Assembly (NCBI GenBank): GCA_028023455.1
Contig: JAQFVV010000451.1
Coordinates: 436,001-500,000 of the forward strand
From: Epiperipatus broadwayi
Lineage: Eukaryota; Onychophora; Udeonychophora; Euonychophora; Peripatidae
Direction of reading: 5' to 3'
Length of the DNA stretch: 64,000 bases
The notes beneath the pieces were generated by a model that was not told the DNA's origin, searched no databases, and worked only from the letters and a program-made list of their open reading frames with translations. A program made the translations under genes and the position numbers. Shown here in pieces: positions 10,786-23,641 of this stretch (its first letter is position 1; every line of letters starts with the position of its first letter).

Positions 10786-11430
10786 ACACTGTAGACAATA
10801 TGTTAATAAATAAGCAATTTCCACATGAATATGTAGATAATAATTATGGCAACAAAATTAAGCATATACATATTATTTATTAACTGCTAAGCCAGACTTT
10901 TTGATATGAATTACTTTTGTCAACGCATGACTGACATAGGAGATTAGCAAGAAAGTGTTGGCATTAATAAATTTGCATATTTGCATGTGTAAATACATGT
11001 GTGTGTAAATCATGCAGTCAAATTAAACAACCAGTATTTACTAAGGAGAACAGTATGGCCTTTATATTAATGACATAGAATTTATAATATATCAAGACTC
11101 TAACTTTTCATTTCCTATTGTTGCTCTCAAGACAAATGATTGGCAGATTTAAAAAAATGGCCAGTGCTATTATCATGGTTGATGAATATTGAGCTATAAG
11201 AAGTGCTGAACTTGGTTCTATTATACAAGTGTATGTGTTGTGAAATTCTTGATTTCAAATTAGCATGAATTTCGCCATAGTATCTACCATTACAAAACTA
11301 GTATTCAAAAGAATACACAAGTTCAGAATTATTAATGAACCTGTTCAATAACAATGGCATCTGAAACAAATGTTAAAATCTTTGTTTAGAATTGATATCA
11401 ATTTTGTGTGGTCTCTGTTAATTAAATCAT
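10786..11430 (-). repeat. Inverted partial copy of the PLE 3' end
   Basis: This segment is the reverse complement of the 3' part of PLE copy 2 (about 12190-12850) and parallels 7556-8190 of copy 1. Shared blocks include AACTGCTAAGCCAG, AGATTAGCAAGAAAGTGTTGG and AATCATGCAGTCAAATTAAA. It covers the GIY-YIG-like region and the 3' tail, head-to-head with copy 2. Confidence 0.8.
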
Positions 11431-12850
11431 CCTTTGACTTCATCAACAATATTAAAAATTCAAACATTCACAGAAAATTTAGAATAGCATATTTTGATGC
11501 GACTGAGCTAAATTTATGGATCCATCAACAGTCAGATCTATTAACATCATATATGACCTATTAAAATGCAGCACAATCAATGATAAGAGAACCCAATTTA
11601 TAATGGATGTGTTGTGGTAGATTAATAACAATATGCATGCCATAGTTGGGGATGGAACTTTCACCATGACTACAAATTGGAAATTGGCACGAGTTATCCA
11701 TTAGTGGTGTAATATGCAGTCTAGCTGTGGCCTCCATTGAAAAAAACCATTATTCAATCTCTTATGAACACTCACACAGATGTGATTTACACCAGATACA
11801 TTGATGATGACTTTGCCTGTATCTCCCCAAACTTATCTTGGAAATGTTCAACAAGCTCAAACAGTTCCCTTAAATAAAGGGGATAATAAAGGCTGAGGAC
11901 AATAATCAATCTATCAAATACCTTGATTTAAGATTGATTCAGCAGAAACAGACAATCAATTACTCAATTATTGTTAAACCATTCAGCATTAGGGGTTATT
12001 TACACCATCATTCTAGAGTTCCTTTCTAATACAAAATTACTGGCTTAAAGCCTTTTTATTTAGAAACTTTAGGCTTTGTATATTTATAACTGACACAAAA
12101 AATAAAAACAATTAAAGTCGGCTATTCTGCTGTCATGCTTGATAGACATATTGGAAATTCAACTAAAGAACAAATATGCCATTCATTCTCAATAGGTACT
12201 CAAAATTGAAATCAATTCTAAACAAGACTTTAACATTGGGTTCAGATGCCCATTGTCATTGATTGGGTTCATTAATAATTCTAAAGACAAAATCAGTGAG
12301 CAATGATAAAGCTCAACTTGTGTACTCTTTAGACTGCCAGTTTTGTAACAGCAGATACTAGTGAAACTTGTGCTAATTTGAAATCGAAAATTTCTCAACG
12401 GGTTCACTTGTATAATAGAGCTAAGTTCAGCATCTCTTATAGCTTACTATTCATCGATTATGGTCACTCTTTTAAATCTGTCAAGCCTAAAATCATTTTA
12501 TTTTGAGAGCAACAACAAAAACAAAAAAAGAAATTGGTATATTATCAATTCAGTAAATGCAATTAATATAAAGCCCAATAACATTCCTCTTGGTAAATAC
12601 TGGTCATTTAATTCAACTGCATGATTTACACAGGCAAATATGCAATTTTATTAAAATCTATGACTACTTTAATTCATCTATATATACAGTTGGAAATGCC
12701 AATACTTTCTTACTAGTCTCTTATGTTAGTCGTGCTTTGAAAGTCTGAACTTAGCAATTAAAAAATATATTTATACTTAAATTTTGTTACCGTAATTATT
12801 ATCTAAATTGCTTATTTATTACATATTGTCTATGGTGTTAATTTCTTTAA
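11385..12850 (+). pseudogene. Penelope-like element copy 2: RT and GIY-YIG region
   Basis: This is a plus-strand decayed PLE. It begins at an RT first-aspartate-like block (SSFDFINNIKNSNIHRKFRI, about 11427-11490), passes a region equivalent to the 'MGlsiSs' motif (about 11660-11740), and retains the catalytic box as TRYIDDDFACISP (about 11796-11835). It then frameshifts into AEDNNQSIKYLDL (about 11890-11930) and ends in the GIY-YIG-like tail (RAKFSISYSLLFIDYGHSF, about 12415-12475). Order and spacing match copy 1 on the opposite strand. Stops and frameshifts are frequent and there is no intact protein. Neighbouring 10786-11430 is an inverted duplicate of its 3' end. Confidence 0.75.
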
Positions 12851-13072
12851 ATATCACTTACATGTATTTACAAATATAAATTCACATTACAAAATATGTA
12901 TTATATTCAGATATATGATTTTTCCCATTAGCTGTAAGTTAATAGCAGTTTGGATCCTTAACACCATAAGACTTAGCACATTATCAATACAATAAGTGGG
13001 GAGAAAATATGGTTCTGAATATATTATATATATTTGTATACTTATTTCACAATAAAAAATTACCTATAAATA
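12851..13072. other. AT-rich spacer
   Basis: Nothing recognised between PLE copy 2 and the terminal-inverted-repeat element. Confidence 0.5.
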
Positions 13073-14003
13073 TATACACCTGGGTCTCGTTTTACGCGAT
13101 AGATAGGTTCCTCAGAAAACACGCGCAAACGAAATCTCGCAAAAGTAGATCTAACTTACATTGAAAAAGGGGGGATGTGGTCTGTGATTTTTCAAAATTC
13201 GCATAAAAGCAAAGCACCAATGTAAAATTACTTTAAAATTCGCGCAAAAAAAAAAAATAAATAAAATAAAATATGACTAATAAAAAATTTCAAATTTGAA
13301 AAAAATTGATACAAGTCAAACTTTTTTTAACTATAATATTTAATTTTATTCAAAACAATATATTTTTATGCATAATTTACAGTAATTTATATTTTTTCAT
13401 ATGTTTTAATTATTATCGCTATTTGTTGGTAAACAGGTTCGTTTGCAAACTGATAAAAAAATCCGATTCTTCACAAGATGAAATACAACTAGCGCCAACG
13501 TCACTCTCATGTTGTGTTAATTAATAGTTTTCTGGTGACAACGTAATTAGTAATTAATCTAACAACTAAAAATTAAATTCTTATTTTTGTCTTTAATTTT
13601 CAATTTTAATTGTGCCCACTGCTATTATGTTCTTTTTTAAAAAGCAAAAACAGAATGTGGTTTAAAATGCAAAATTAACACGCACAATGTTTGAACAAAT
13701 TTACATTATAATCTTGTAAAATTTAATGTGTGTATACATAAAATGTGGAAATCATGATTTTAATTTCATTATTGCATAAAATCTTACTATTATAAAGCAC
13801 TGAAAATATTGAAATTACTAACATGAAAGTCGAATTCCAATAGTAATGTGCTATTACAGTACTTTCAATATAACGTTAAGTGCGCGAAATTTATTATTTA
13901 AAGTAATAGCGTATTATCGGAGTTCAACTTCCAGTGAAACCTGAATCGTGTAACTTCAAAATTGTGTTAAATAAGTCCACGTAAAAAGAGACCCAGGTGT
14001 ATA
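13073..14003. mobile_element. Non-autonomous DNA transposon with ~24-bp terminal inverted repeats
   Basis: The left end reads TATACACCTGGGTCTCGTTT and the right end is its near-perfect reverse complement (ending CCCAGGTGTATA). The flanks are TA-rich, consistent with a TA or TATA target duplication as in Tc1/mariner-like elements. The interior has no transposase frame and is slightly richer in CG dinucleotides than the surroundings. The superfamily is uncertain. Confidence 0.7.
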
Positions 14004-17000
14004 TAATTTAAACGAGCAAATTTTTTACATTGTTTTTATTTACCAGCACAGTGGTAAATTAGATATCCCCAAAAAAATATTTTTGATTAGTAAATAAATA
14101 AATAAATTTTGAAACATTTTTAACATCAGACAACAGAAAAGGTTTTTTATTATTTACTTTTTAGATACAGCTGATCGCACTTTCGATGTGGTCCACCAGA
14201 GTTAAACCTTTTCATTTGTCGAAAGTTAAAAATGTTTCGCTAATTAATTACAAATACAAATGAAAATTAAATAAATAAATGCAAGTTGAAAAATAATAAA
14301 TATGCTACATTCAAATGCAGATTAATGACTTTTTCAGAATTAAAAAAGGCATGTAGTAATAACTGAGAAGCACATCTCTTACTCCAACATATTCCATGTC
14401 TCTCCAAATCAAACTTATTCCTCTTATTATTCAAATAGCAATAACTATTAATTTTAACATCTACTTGATATATATTTGAAATACATTTTGGATAAACATT
14501 TATTTTTATATTGGTATAATTGAAAAAATTAAAATTCATTGATTATCTTTTTTTTTATATGGTGAATTTGCATTTTTTCCCCCATTTACTTTCATTCAGT
14601 AATATTCATGCTAAATTTTTAATATTATTGAGCTATTGAAGGGAGTTTTTTTTTCAACATGTTTAAAGTACGATTTCTAATTTTGTAATATCACTTATGA
14701 AACATTTCATAACAGGAAAATGTATTTAAAAAAATTAATGCTTAAGTTTTTAGTACCTTTTTCTTAAAAAAAAGAAGAAAATCACTAATTAAGTATAGTT
14801 ACTCAACAAATTATGAAAGACAAAATAGATAGATTAATTTACAGATATTATAAAAAAATTATTTCAAAATGGGTATGCCCTCTAATTTTTTTTTAAAAAT
14901 GTTATTTAAATAGATAACAAACTCATTCTAAAATAATAGCATTCTGATATTTGTGAAAATTTGCTAGTCCTCTTGTGACTGGATTAAAGTGACTATCAGC
15001 TATCAGACTTGTGATATTTCACCCTGTAATGATGTTATTTTTAAAAAGACTTCAATATTCACACTTATAAGTAATAATGAATATTATGTAAACTATTGTG
15101 CAATATACAGGTATCCATAGGAAGCCGTGGAACCAAAAGCAGCAAATAGAAGGACTATTTTATCCGTTTAGAAAACTTGAATTAATCTTATACTTGAATG
15201 CATTAGAAGATAAATTATTAATAGCATAATAAAGTGTCACTAAAGTGCACGTATTCAGTAAGTGCTTGATTAAAAATAGATTGGAGAAAAGTAATTACCC
15301 AAGAATGAGAATCACTTTGAGATCTTTAGAAACAGTTTCTACTAAATCCGTTATCAGAAAAAAAAAAACCCAGCCACAATGAAAGATAAATTAATTTTAT
15401 TTTTAATTCCAGAATGATGAATGTCATGTTACAGTATTGGTATTATTAAAAGCATTTTCAAGAACAAGTTAATGATTAAAGATTTTTATACTATTGATAC
15501 TTCACAAATAAAAAATTTTTAATTCTCAATTCCTGAAAAAGATTTTGTTCCTGATTCATTATCTGTTAACATTAAAAAAAAAAAAAACAACATCTGTTAT
15601 AGACACACACACACAAATCCAGTTAATAATAATCTTGTCATCACAAAAGCATAGTACAATATTCCATATGATTGAATGCTATCTTCAAACTATAAAAATT
15701 TCCCTTAAAATTAAATCCACTGTTCCACTTAGTAGATTATACTGTTATGCCCATGACTCAATTTCAAAGTAAAAACAAAACAGTTGACAACCAATCTAGC
15801 TATGTTTAGCTGGAGATTACACAACTTTGCAACTCCAAATGCATGAAAATTATCTGTCTTTAGATAAATCAAAGGAGTCAAAAAGAAAAAAAAGCATTAT
15901 GGATGAATGTTGCCATGATTTAAAGTAGAAATGATAATAAATGAAAGAAATATATATATATGTTAAGTTTTTGGACAAATGGACAGATTGGAATAATTAA
16001 TTACTAGTTTATCGTAGACTAAACCTGTGGTATTGCACATGAAATAACAAACTGAGCACAATTATCCGTTCAATTAATCATACTGATTTTTATTTTATTT
16101 TCTTAAATGACAACTCTACCACAGTGCAAAACTACATAGAACACAATAATCAAATAGTTACTCAAGAAATCACTGATTTATGACCACCAAAGCTACAAAT
16201 AGAGCTTCAATCCAGAAAATTTTTATCTTCTGAGATTATCATTCTACTACTGGGCATGATGTTTACCATTATTAGCTATCTCTTAACATAAATTACTCCA
16301 ACAGTTCAAATTTACATCTATGTCAAAAAAATAACGAAGCTCCTTATATCACTAAGCAAATGAGAGCAGCTTATTACATCATTAAATTAGCAAATTTCGA
16401 TAGTATAGTTATCAAATACTACTATTAGAAATCGAGGCTAATTTTTATTTCGATAAAAACATATATACTTGAAGAAAAAAAAAAGCTTAATAGTGCCTGA
16501 CCTATTAAATCTTAAATTTATTAAACATCATTTACTTCTTCAAAACAATTTTTATTAACTAAATAACAAACATTTTCTTTAAATGCAATTTAGAGGTTTA
16601 GATAAAATCATTCATATTATTCCATAAATGAAGTAAATCAATGTTGACAGCAAATTTGATCATGAATAATAAATTCTGCAATGAAATGTTCTAACAGCTT
16701 TAATCTATTTTTCATGAGATGTAACGGACAGACACAAACAAGAAAGTTTACAAGTCAACTCATTAAAACCAGTTGTAGCAACAACGACTATTTTACCATT
16801 ACTAACTGAAAGAGAGAAGGGAGAAAAAAGTTAACTAAAATCAATAATTTAAATACTAAAATCAGCCACATTAAAAATAAAAATAAGGTTTTGATATTTA
16901 AAATGTTTTTAATGATAAAATTAAATAATTTTTGGAATTTTGTTTTATTATTTAAGTTCTTTTCATTTCTATAGTAAATACACATACTTTAGTATTTATA

Positions 17001-18410
17001 CATGTACTTATATACTATATAAACATTTGTTCGCTTTGATAACCACATACAAATATATATATGTACAAGGACAAGTAAATAAAATAAGTCTTAAAATAGT
17101 CAACTACAAGTCAAAAGCTTTTCTAACACCTCTTAAAAAGAACAGTGCTATCCATGGTTTGAAGCAAAGTCCAACGATCGCACTCTGATATCTTCCAAAT
17201 AGTAGTCATTCAAATATTTATTTTAAAGGTACAGTGAAAGAGAAAGTACAGTATTGCAGGATTACCAATTGAAGGGCAGAGTAAGAGCTATTATCCGTTA
17301 CATAAGAACAGCTAGATATCCATTCACTAACCAATATTAAATGATTCACTAAGTTGGTAATTGACTGACAATCTGGGGGGGGGGGAATTGTAAATCTGAT
17401 TGAATTTTGGAAAAAAGTTCAATATTTCTCTCTGCCAGGATTTGAAGGCATGTCATAGACATAGCAAGCATATGAACCATCAGTACAGTATTAATCACAT
17501 ATATATATATATAAGCATGTGAATCTTATTAATATGTTTATAAAGACAGGAAATGATTAATGAAAAAACTGGATTAAATTTATGATATACAATCCAAATT
17601 CAGATATAAAGTAATAATTTTTTTTTTTCTGGTAGCTGAAAAATCTGGATTCAGCCAATAATCACAGTAAAAGTCATCTGAAAATGGTCAGTAAATAAGT
17701 TTTAACTGTTCTGAGATTAAAGTTAGTCAGATAAATCTTAAATGCATCAACTTGAAAAAAAAAAACGTAATATGAAGCAATCCCCCAGATGTCATATTTT
17801 ACAGGCACTGAATACAGAATTAATCATTACTTTTTATCAATAACTCTAGTATCATACTTTAAATAGCATATTGTAGGACGATATAGACCCTTTTAACAGT
17901 CCTCTCTATAAATAATAAAGAAGAAAGCTTGCCAATACCTAAATGTGAAGATTTGAGCAGGTTTTCATTTTTTCATTGTTACTTTATTCCTCTAGTTAAG
18001 AATAAGTAATCAGTTATTTACTAATGTGCATACTCGTCAGGAGATATGGACCAGCATCTGAAAACATTTTCAAATTTTAGTGGCCAAGATCTAAGGCTGT
18101 CTTTAAAAAAAAAAAATCCGATAAAATTTAATTTTTTTATTAATTTTTTTTTTGTAACCGACACATTTAATTATTTTTTTTGATCAATTTTGTAATTTCC
18201 ATGAAGCGATAAAGACAGAAAACTTTTATCGGCCTAAAAATACGCTTTTATTGGATTAAAAATACGCTGATTCACAAAAAAGGCCTTACATGGAGTCTAA
18301 ACGTAATCGCAGAATATCGGGCAAATAAGTATCCAATTTTAATTTTTTGAATAATATTTTAATTTTTTTTTAATTATTTGAAAAAATTATTTAATTTTTA
18401 TTAATTTGCA
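14004..18410. other. AT-rich intergenic or intronic DNA
   Basis: I see no gene. It contains simple repeats (CA run near 15603, TA runs near 15955 and 17500, a 12-base G run near 17376) and chance ORFs (14267-14539, 15545-15772, 16788-17188). A stretch around 17130-17230 with CCATGGTTTGAAGCAAAGTC weakly resembles 33640-33760 and may be a worn repeat. Confidence 0.5.
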
Positions 18411-18417
18411 TTTGTAG

Positions 18418-18755
18418 TGGTGTGTGTCTATATAAATTCTATATTTATTTATGCTCATATGAATTCATATGTACAGGAATTTTGTGTGTTCTAATTTAAT
18501 CCATTTAATTTATAAAAATAAACTTATTTTATAAAAATAATGATTCTCAAAAGATTTAATAATTTATTATTTGAAAATGATTTATTGGGTTTGTATTGGT
18601 GTGTGTGTATATAAATATCTATATTTATTTATGTTCATATGAATTCATATGTACAATAATTTTGTGTGTTCTAATATAATCCACTTATTTTATAAAAATA
18701 ATGATTATCAAAAGGTTTAATAATTTATTATTTATTATTATGTAATAACCTGTAT
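18418..18755. repeat. 179-bp direct duplication (2 copies)
   Basis: Two adjacent copies start at 18418 and 18597. Both share TATATTTATTTATG, TCATATGAATTCATATGTAC and TTTTGTGTGTTCTAAT in the same order. The copies have diverged by substitutions and small indels. Confidence 0.85.
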
Positions 18756-18778
18756 ATTTATACTTTACGTTTGTCTTC

Positions 18779-19132
18779 AATATAATAATATTAAATCGTG
18801 CTATCACACTTCCAACGTAAAGCTATAACAACAAATAGAAAACTAAATTAAATGGCTGAGCGCTTTCAAGAAGATGTACTTCTCATATTCATAGCCAGTT
18901 ATGATCCTTTCTTTGGAATCATTATATAAATAAATCCGATATGCAAATGAGTCACTAAGACCATCTTTTAGATATAGCAAAACATATAATGATTCCAAAG
19001 AAAGGATCATAACTGGCTATGAATATGAGAAGTACATCTTCTTGAAAGCGCTCAGCCATTTAATTTAGTTTTCTATTTGTTGTTATAGCTTTACGTTGGA
19101 AGTGTGATAGCACGATTTAATATTATTATATT
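18779..19132. repeat. Perfect palindrome, 149-bp arms
   Basis: The left arm 18779-18927 and right arm 18984-19132 are exact reverse complements over their full length, separated by a 56-bp loop. No open frame was recognised. Perfect identity implies a young event or gene conversion between arms. A transcript would fold into a very long, fully paired hairpin. Confidence 0.95.
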
Positions 19133-19386
19133 TATTATTATGTTTATATGATATGTTGTGTTTACTCTTGCATGTTGTATAACAAATAATGATTTACAAA
19201 ACTAATAATCAAATGTGCAGAAAGATTGCATAATCAAATTCTGATTCTTGCCTATGCCTTGATACTCATCTGTGGAGTCACTAGTTTTGCATATTTTTCA
19301 TCATATTATTTTCAAGTCTACAGCTAACAAATGGACTATATGCAAATAAATTATATCTATGTGATACAATAAATATAACAAGATAC

Positions 19387-19471
19387 CATCACTGGTGCAC
19401 ATAAAGAATATAAACATTACTGGTGTTCATAAAGAATATAAACATCACTGACATACACAAAAAAATATAAA
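19387..19471 (+). repeat. 28-bp tandem repeat (3 copies)
   Basis: Units start at 19387, 19415 and 19443, each built on CATCACTGGTG..CATAAAGAATATAAA. The third is more diverged. Confidence 0.85.
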
Positions 19472-20792
19472 ACAAAGAGATGAAACTAATTTTATCAATG
19501 ATACTAACAGTAGCCTACAATTTCTAGTTTTAGATAGACAAAAAGCCAATTGCTATGATGACAAATGCATATCTATCTTCTGGAAATGATTTGTTTTGTT
19601 ATCTTTTATTAGGATGAATCTTTTTCTTATAGATGCCTTTGAGTTTTGGTAATTTTTGGAATACAAGATAAAAATGAAGAATTCTTATGCAAATACTTTT
19701 GAAGATTCTGAAGCTATAGATTATCTCAGGTAAGACATATTATATATGGTTTGAAAGATAATTTTGTGAGAAATACAAAGAAATTATCACTGAAGATATA
19801 ATTTAAACTTAGTTAATGATGAATTAGAAATTATGAACAAACAATAAAGTAATAATTATGTCGGATGTTGAAATTTCTTTTTTTCCTTATTTTTTAAATG
19901 GTTATCACTATTTGTCTTAGATTTATTGTTTTCCTTAGTTTTTCTAGTTTCTATTAATGTAATTTTTTTTTTGCTCTAACATAATTAAAACTGAAGTTAT
20001 TGTGAAAATTGTGTCGCATGTCAGTTTTTAAAAAAAATTCAATATGGTGCCTGAAAACTGAAGCAGTTAAAGAAATTTTTATTACAAAAATAAAAATAAT
20101 TTTAATATTCAATCTAGTATGCATTTTATGTTTTACTTAATGTATTAGAAGTACAGAGAATATAAAACAAATAATAAAATGCATATTTTATACTTAGAAG
20201 TGTCCTTTTTTATTATTAAATACACTTTTATTAAAGCTTTTAATCGATTGTGGGAGCAAAATAACAAACGTTAACAGAAGTAGCTAATGAAACCTATTTT
20301 GTTGTCAATTAATAGTTTCGTTCCAACATACTATATATGAACTAATAATCTTTGTGCCACTAGATGGCACAATAAGCACTGAAAGATTGTTAGATAATCA
20401 AAACTGGCAGATAATTGAAATGAATAAAAAAAATGTGAAAAGTGTAACTGAAAAGTAAATTCTTGAGATCTATTTTTCCACATTCAAAATCCAATTGTAT
20501 GCTCAAAAATAAACAAAAAGATAGAAGTTAATCTACTTTTTCTAAGATATCTGTCTTTTTATTATTAATTTAACAACAAGAACCAATGAAAATGATAAAT
20601 AATACATTGCCTCATTTACCAGCAAGATATGATTTGGCTCCATCTAATTATCATTAAAACTAAAAGATTCCTAAATAAAGATAAATTGAACAAAGTTGTT
20701 TATGTTTAGATTCATAAGAAACAAAATTTCTTCTCTGAAGCTGAAACAAAAGAAAAGCCAACAGTATATTTGCATAAATATAATTAACAAAG
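19472..20792. other. AT-rich non-coding DNA
   Basis: No gene or repeat recognised in this stretch. Confidence 0.5.
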
Positions 20793-20976
20793 AACATAAA
20801 CAAAGGCAAAACTCTCCATACAGTAGCGCCACCCTGTGCTAACCAGAGTAATCAATGGATGCCAGAAGGCTTGTGCATAAAATCCCTATCTAGTGCCTAC
20901 TCATCCAATATCCCCAGACTAGTTTCTGGCTTGTGGCCATCATCAGTGAGGAGCCTTGGATCTGAGAGCACTGCAC
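20793..20976 (-). mobile_element. Hammerhead-bearing family A element, single unit
   Basis: This copy runs from the CTCCATA terminus (AACAAAGGCAAAACTCTCCA) to GAGAGCACTGCAC. It is nearly identical to the units at 9.3-10.1 kb but lacks the flanking ~75-bp leader and has no partner unit. It breaks off sharply at 20976, next to unrelated AT-rich DNA. Confidence 0.85.
20903..20961 (-). ncRNA. Intact type I hammerhead ribozyme motif
   Basis: On the minus strand: AUCCAA-GGC-UCCUCA, CUGAUGA, UGGC-CACAA-GCCA, GAAAC-UA-GUC, UGGGGA-UA-UUGGAU. Every conserved core nucleotide is present. Stem II has four Watson-Crick pairs. Stem I has two fully paired 6-bp segments (one G-U pair) around an asymmetric internal loop (GGC/UA). 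Stem III is only A-U plus C-G closed by UA, as in retroelement-type hammerheads. Predicted cleavage is after C at 20917 (minus sense). The internal loop and loop II could supply the tertiary contact known to speed type I hammerheads. Confidence 0.88.
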
Positions 20977-21232
20977 ATATTGAACTTTATTCAAAAAAAT
21001 TGTCCATACCAACTAAAATTTTTTATCAAATATAAATAATTAAAAATGCATGCAATTTAAAGTTCAAATATTCTTTAATATAAAATTAAAATACTGTAAT
21101 TCCTTGATTTAAATATATTTTGTACTTGATGCAATCTAAGCACAGTTCCCTTCAGAAAGCTATACATAAATAGAAATAATTGAATGGTTAATTATTCAGG
21201 AAGTCAAGTACCATCCAAACACAAGAAGTGTC
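20977..21232. other. AT-rich spacer
   Basis: Nothing recognised between the hammerhead element and the 48-bp duplication. Confidence 0.5.
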
Positions 21233-21328
21233 ATGGTGAGTTATGATCTAAGAATCTTTAAGACTAGTGCCTGTTACTCTATGGTGAGTTATGATCTAAG
21301 AATATTTAAGACTAGTGCCTGTTACTCT
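21233..21328. repeat. 48-bp tandem duplication (2 copies)
   Basis: Units at 21233 and 21281 both read ATGGTGAGTTATGATCTAAG and continue with one substitution (AATCTTT versus AATATTT) to CTAGTGCCTGTTACTCT. Confidence 0.95.
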
Positions 21329-21560
21329 AACACTAGCTTTAGAAAGTCATCAGATATAGATTTTCAGTTTTTAATTTTTATAATTTTGATATTTGATTAA
21401 TTTGTTTAACCAAATATTCACCAAACAATTTAATGATTTTAATGATATAAAGGATTCATTATTTTATTATAAAGATGTACATATAAAATATTACATTAAG
21501 CAAATTATTAAATATATCATGGACATAGCAGTAGTATTTTATTGTTTTAATTATTGAATT

Positions 21561-21659
21561 AACTTTTTTTTTTTTCATATGTCATAGCATCGGCTGGGAA
21601 GCTAGCCCGGGACAACTGCTTGTAAGACACCTGTGCTGACCTCTCGACCACCAACGCTT
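21561..21659 (-). mobile_element. tRNA-derived SINE, copy 1 (minus)
   Basis: On the minus strand: CAAGCGTTGGTGGTCGAGAG (A-box side), a mid-region, then CCGATGCTATGACATATG and a poly(A) tail (the T run at 21561-21572). It is the same family as 23642, 33930 and 39108. The B-box region is eroded in this copy and no clear target duplication is seen. Confidence 0.75.
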
Positions 21660-23589
21660 GAATCAGCTTTTGAGTAACTCTCTAGCAGGGACTTTTTTTT
21701 TTTTTTTTGCATATGACCAAATACTGATCATTCATAATTTATTTGCTTATTTAAAATATATATTTTTTAGAATATTTTTATTACATTTACCTTTAGAAAT
21801 AGCACAAATATGTGAGAAATTATTTATTTATTTTATTTGATATAAAATAATGTAAACCATATTGCTGCTTCAAATTGTTCAATATATACAAAAAGCAATT
21901 TACAGTATATATATATATGTGTGTGTGTTATATTTATTTCTAAATAATAAGAAATAAATAAATATTGAATATCTAGAAATAAAACAAAAATTATATAAAA
22001 TTCTAAAATATATATACTGTATATAATTATATCAGGAAAAAAAGAAAGATGTGCAGTAATGTGATGTCAGATAAATTTAAACCTGGTTCTTATGCATACT
22101 TAATTTTTTTTTTTCCTGAGTAGTATTTGCAAAATACTATATTGTTAGATAGCTAGTATGAAAAAATTTGCAGAATGAAAGATAAGTTTATATTTTGTCA
22201 CAATATGTCATTAGATTCTTCTTAAAATTAAATATTTATTTAAGCATCTTTTATTTTATTAATTATCAAAGGTTCACTAAAAGCTTTGAAAACGAAATTT
22301 CCTAGAGACTAATATCTGATACAATAAAAATTCTCTAAATCTCAACCAAGAGCCTATTATATTTTTTCTTACATGTTTAAAAAATCTTGTAAATCTTTTT
22401 TGCCATTTTCTCCACTTGAAAAAAATTTTTTGGAGTTAATAACAAAGCTGTTTAAAGATTCACTGTTGCTATATCATGGGATAAATAGTAAATAACATAA
22501 ATGGATATCTAGATGCAATGATTTGAATCAACTTACTTTTTAAATATGAGATAAATTTCATTTTAATATTTGGTTACATATACCAAGTATAAATTAAATA
22601 TATATATATAACCCATATAATTTAAATCTGAAAACAATTTTTTTACTTATCCATAGTACTATTTTATTTGACATTCTTTAACTACTAGAAAATTTAAATT
22701 ATGCAAGGGCAATCTTTTTCTGAATAGTGTCTTATAAGATATTGTTACCACTGATAAGACCACAAAATTTTCAAGGATATATGGTATTAACCTTTTATTT
22801 AACTAACATCATCTTTTAAATTATGATAAATATATAATTTTATTTTAGATTTAATTTAAATAAACTGTGTACTCAATAAAACATGCACACCCATACTTTA
22901 AACTTTTTAAAATAAAAATGAATTATATTAGTACCTCCATCCCTCTAAAAGGTAGATAAAAATCATACTTATCTATACACATGCACACAGTTAAGCAAAC
23001 TTTTAATAACATTTGTTGTTGGATATTATACTCAGGTGGCAGATAATGGATGGTCAGAAATGAGTTATGAATTATAAATAAACAATGCCCTACCCAGAGT
23101 ACCCTCTGCTGTCTTATAGAATAAGATGGTTCATCAAAGGCTTGAAATTACTTCTGATATAAAGTCTTTTCTCTTTCCCTCTTTTCCTTCTTAGGTCGTT
23201 TAAGTTAGTGTAGGATCTGGTTGTCATGACCCTTGTCATCAGTCATCTTACAAAAACAACTGTAACAATAGGATTGTGGGTGTAACTACATTTCGATTCT
23301 TTAATTAACACACAACATTACTAACTTCAATTCTCTTTTTCATTCTTTCTTTTTAGCTCAAGCTCTCAAAAATTAAAAAAGCAAGTGATAGGCTTATTAA
23401 GCTGATAATTCTTAGTTGTGATCTTTGCTAGACAGTACAACTACTAATGAGTCAGTTTGAAATTGGATTTGAGATAAGAGTTTCAGTTGGTAAAAATTTG
23501 CATGCTTAATCACCTTATTTAAGGATTTCCCAGAATTAGAAGGATCTAGGAAACATGCTGCCTGATTACTCATAAAAATAATAAATAAT
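21660..23589. other. AT-rich non-coding DNA
   Basis: No gene was found. It holds a T-run with GCATATGACC at 21691-21716 that may be the tail of another SINE, TA/GT microsatellites near 21907, and chance ORFs (21658-21840, 23412-23651). Confidence 0.5.
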
Positions 23590-23641
23590 ATCATTAGTAG
23601 TGGAAAAGAAGGCAATAATAGCAATAAAGATAAGCATGGTA

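Noticed and set aside
15596-15617. CRISPR-like or satellite array
   Set aside because: It is only a short CA microsatellite; no spaced repeat array occurs anywhere in the window.
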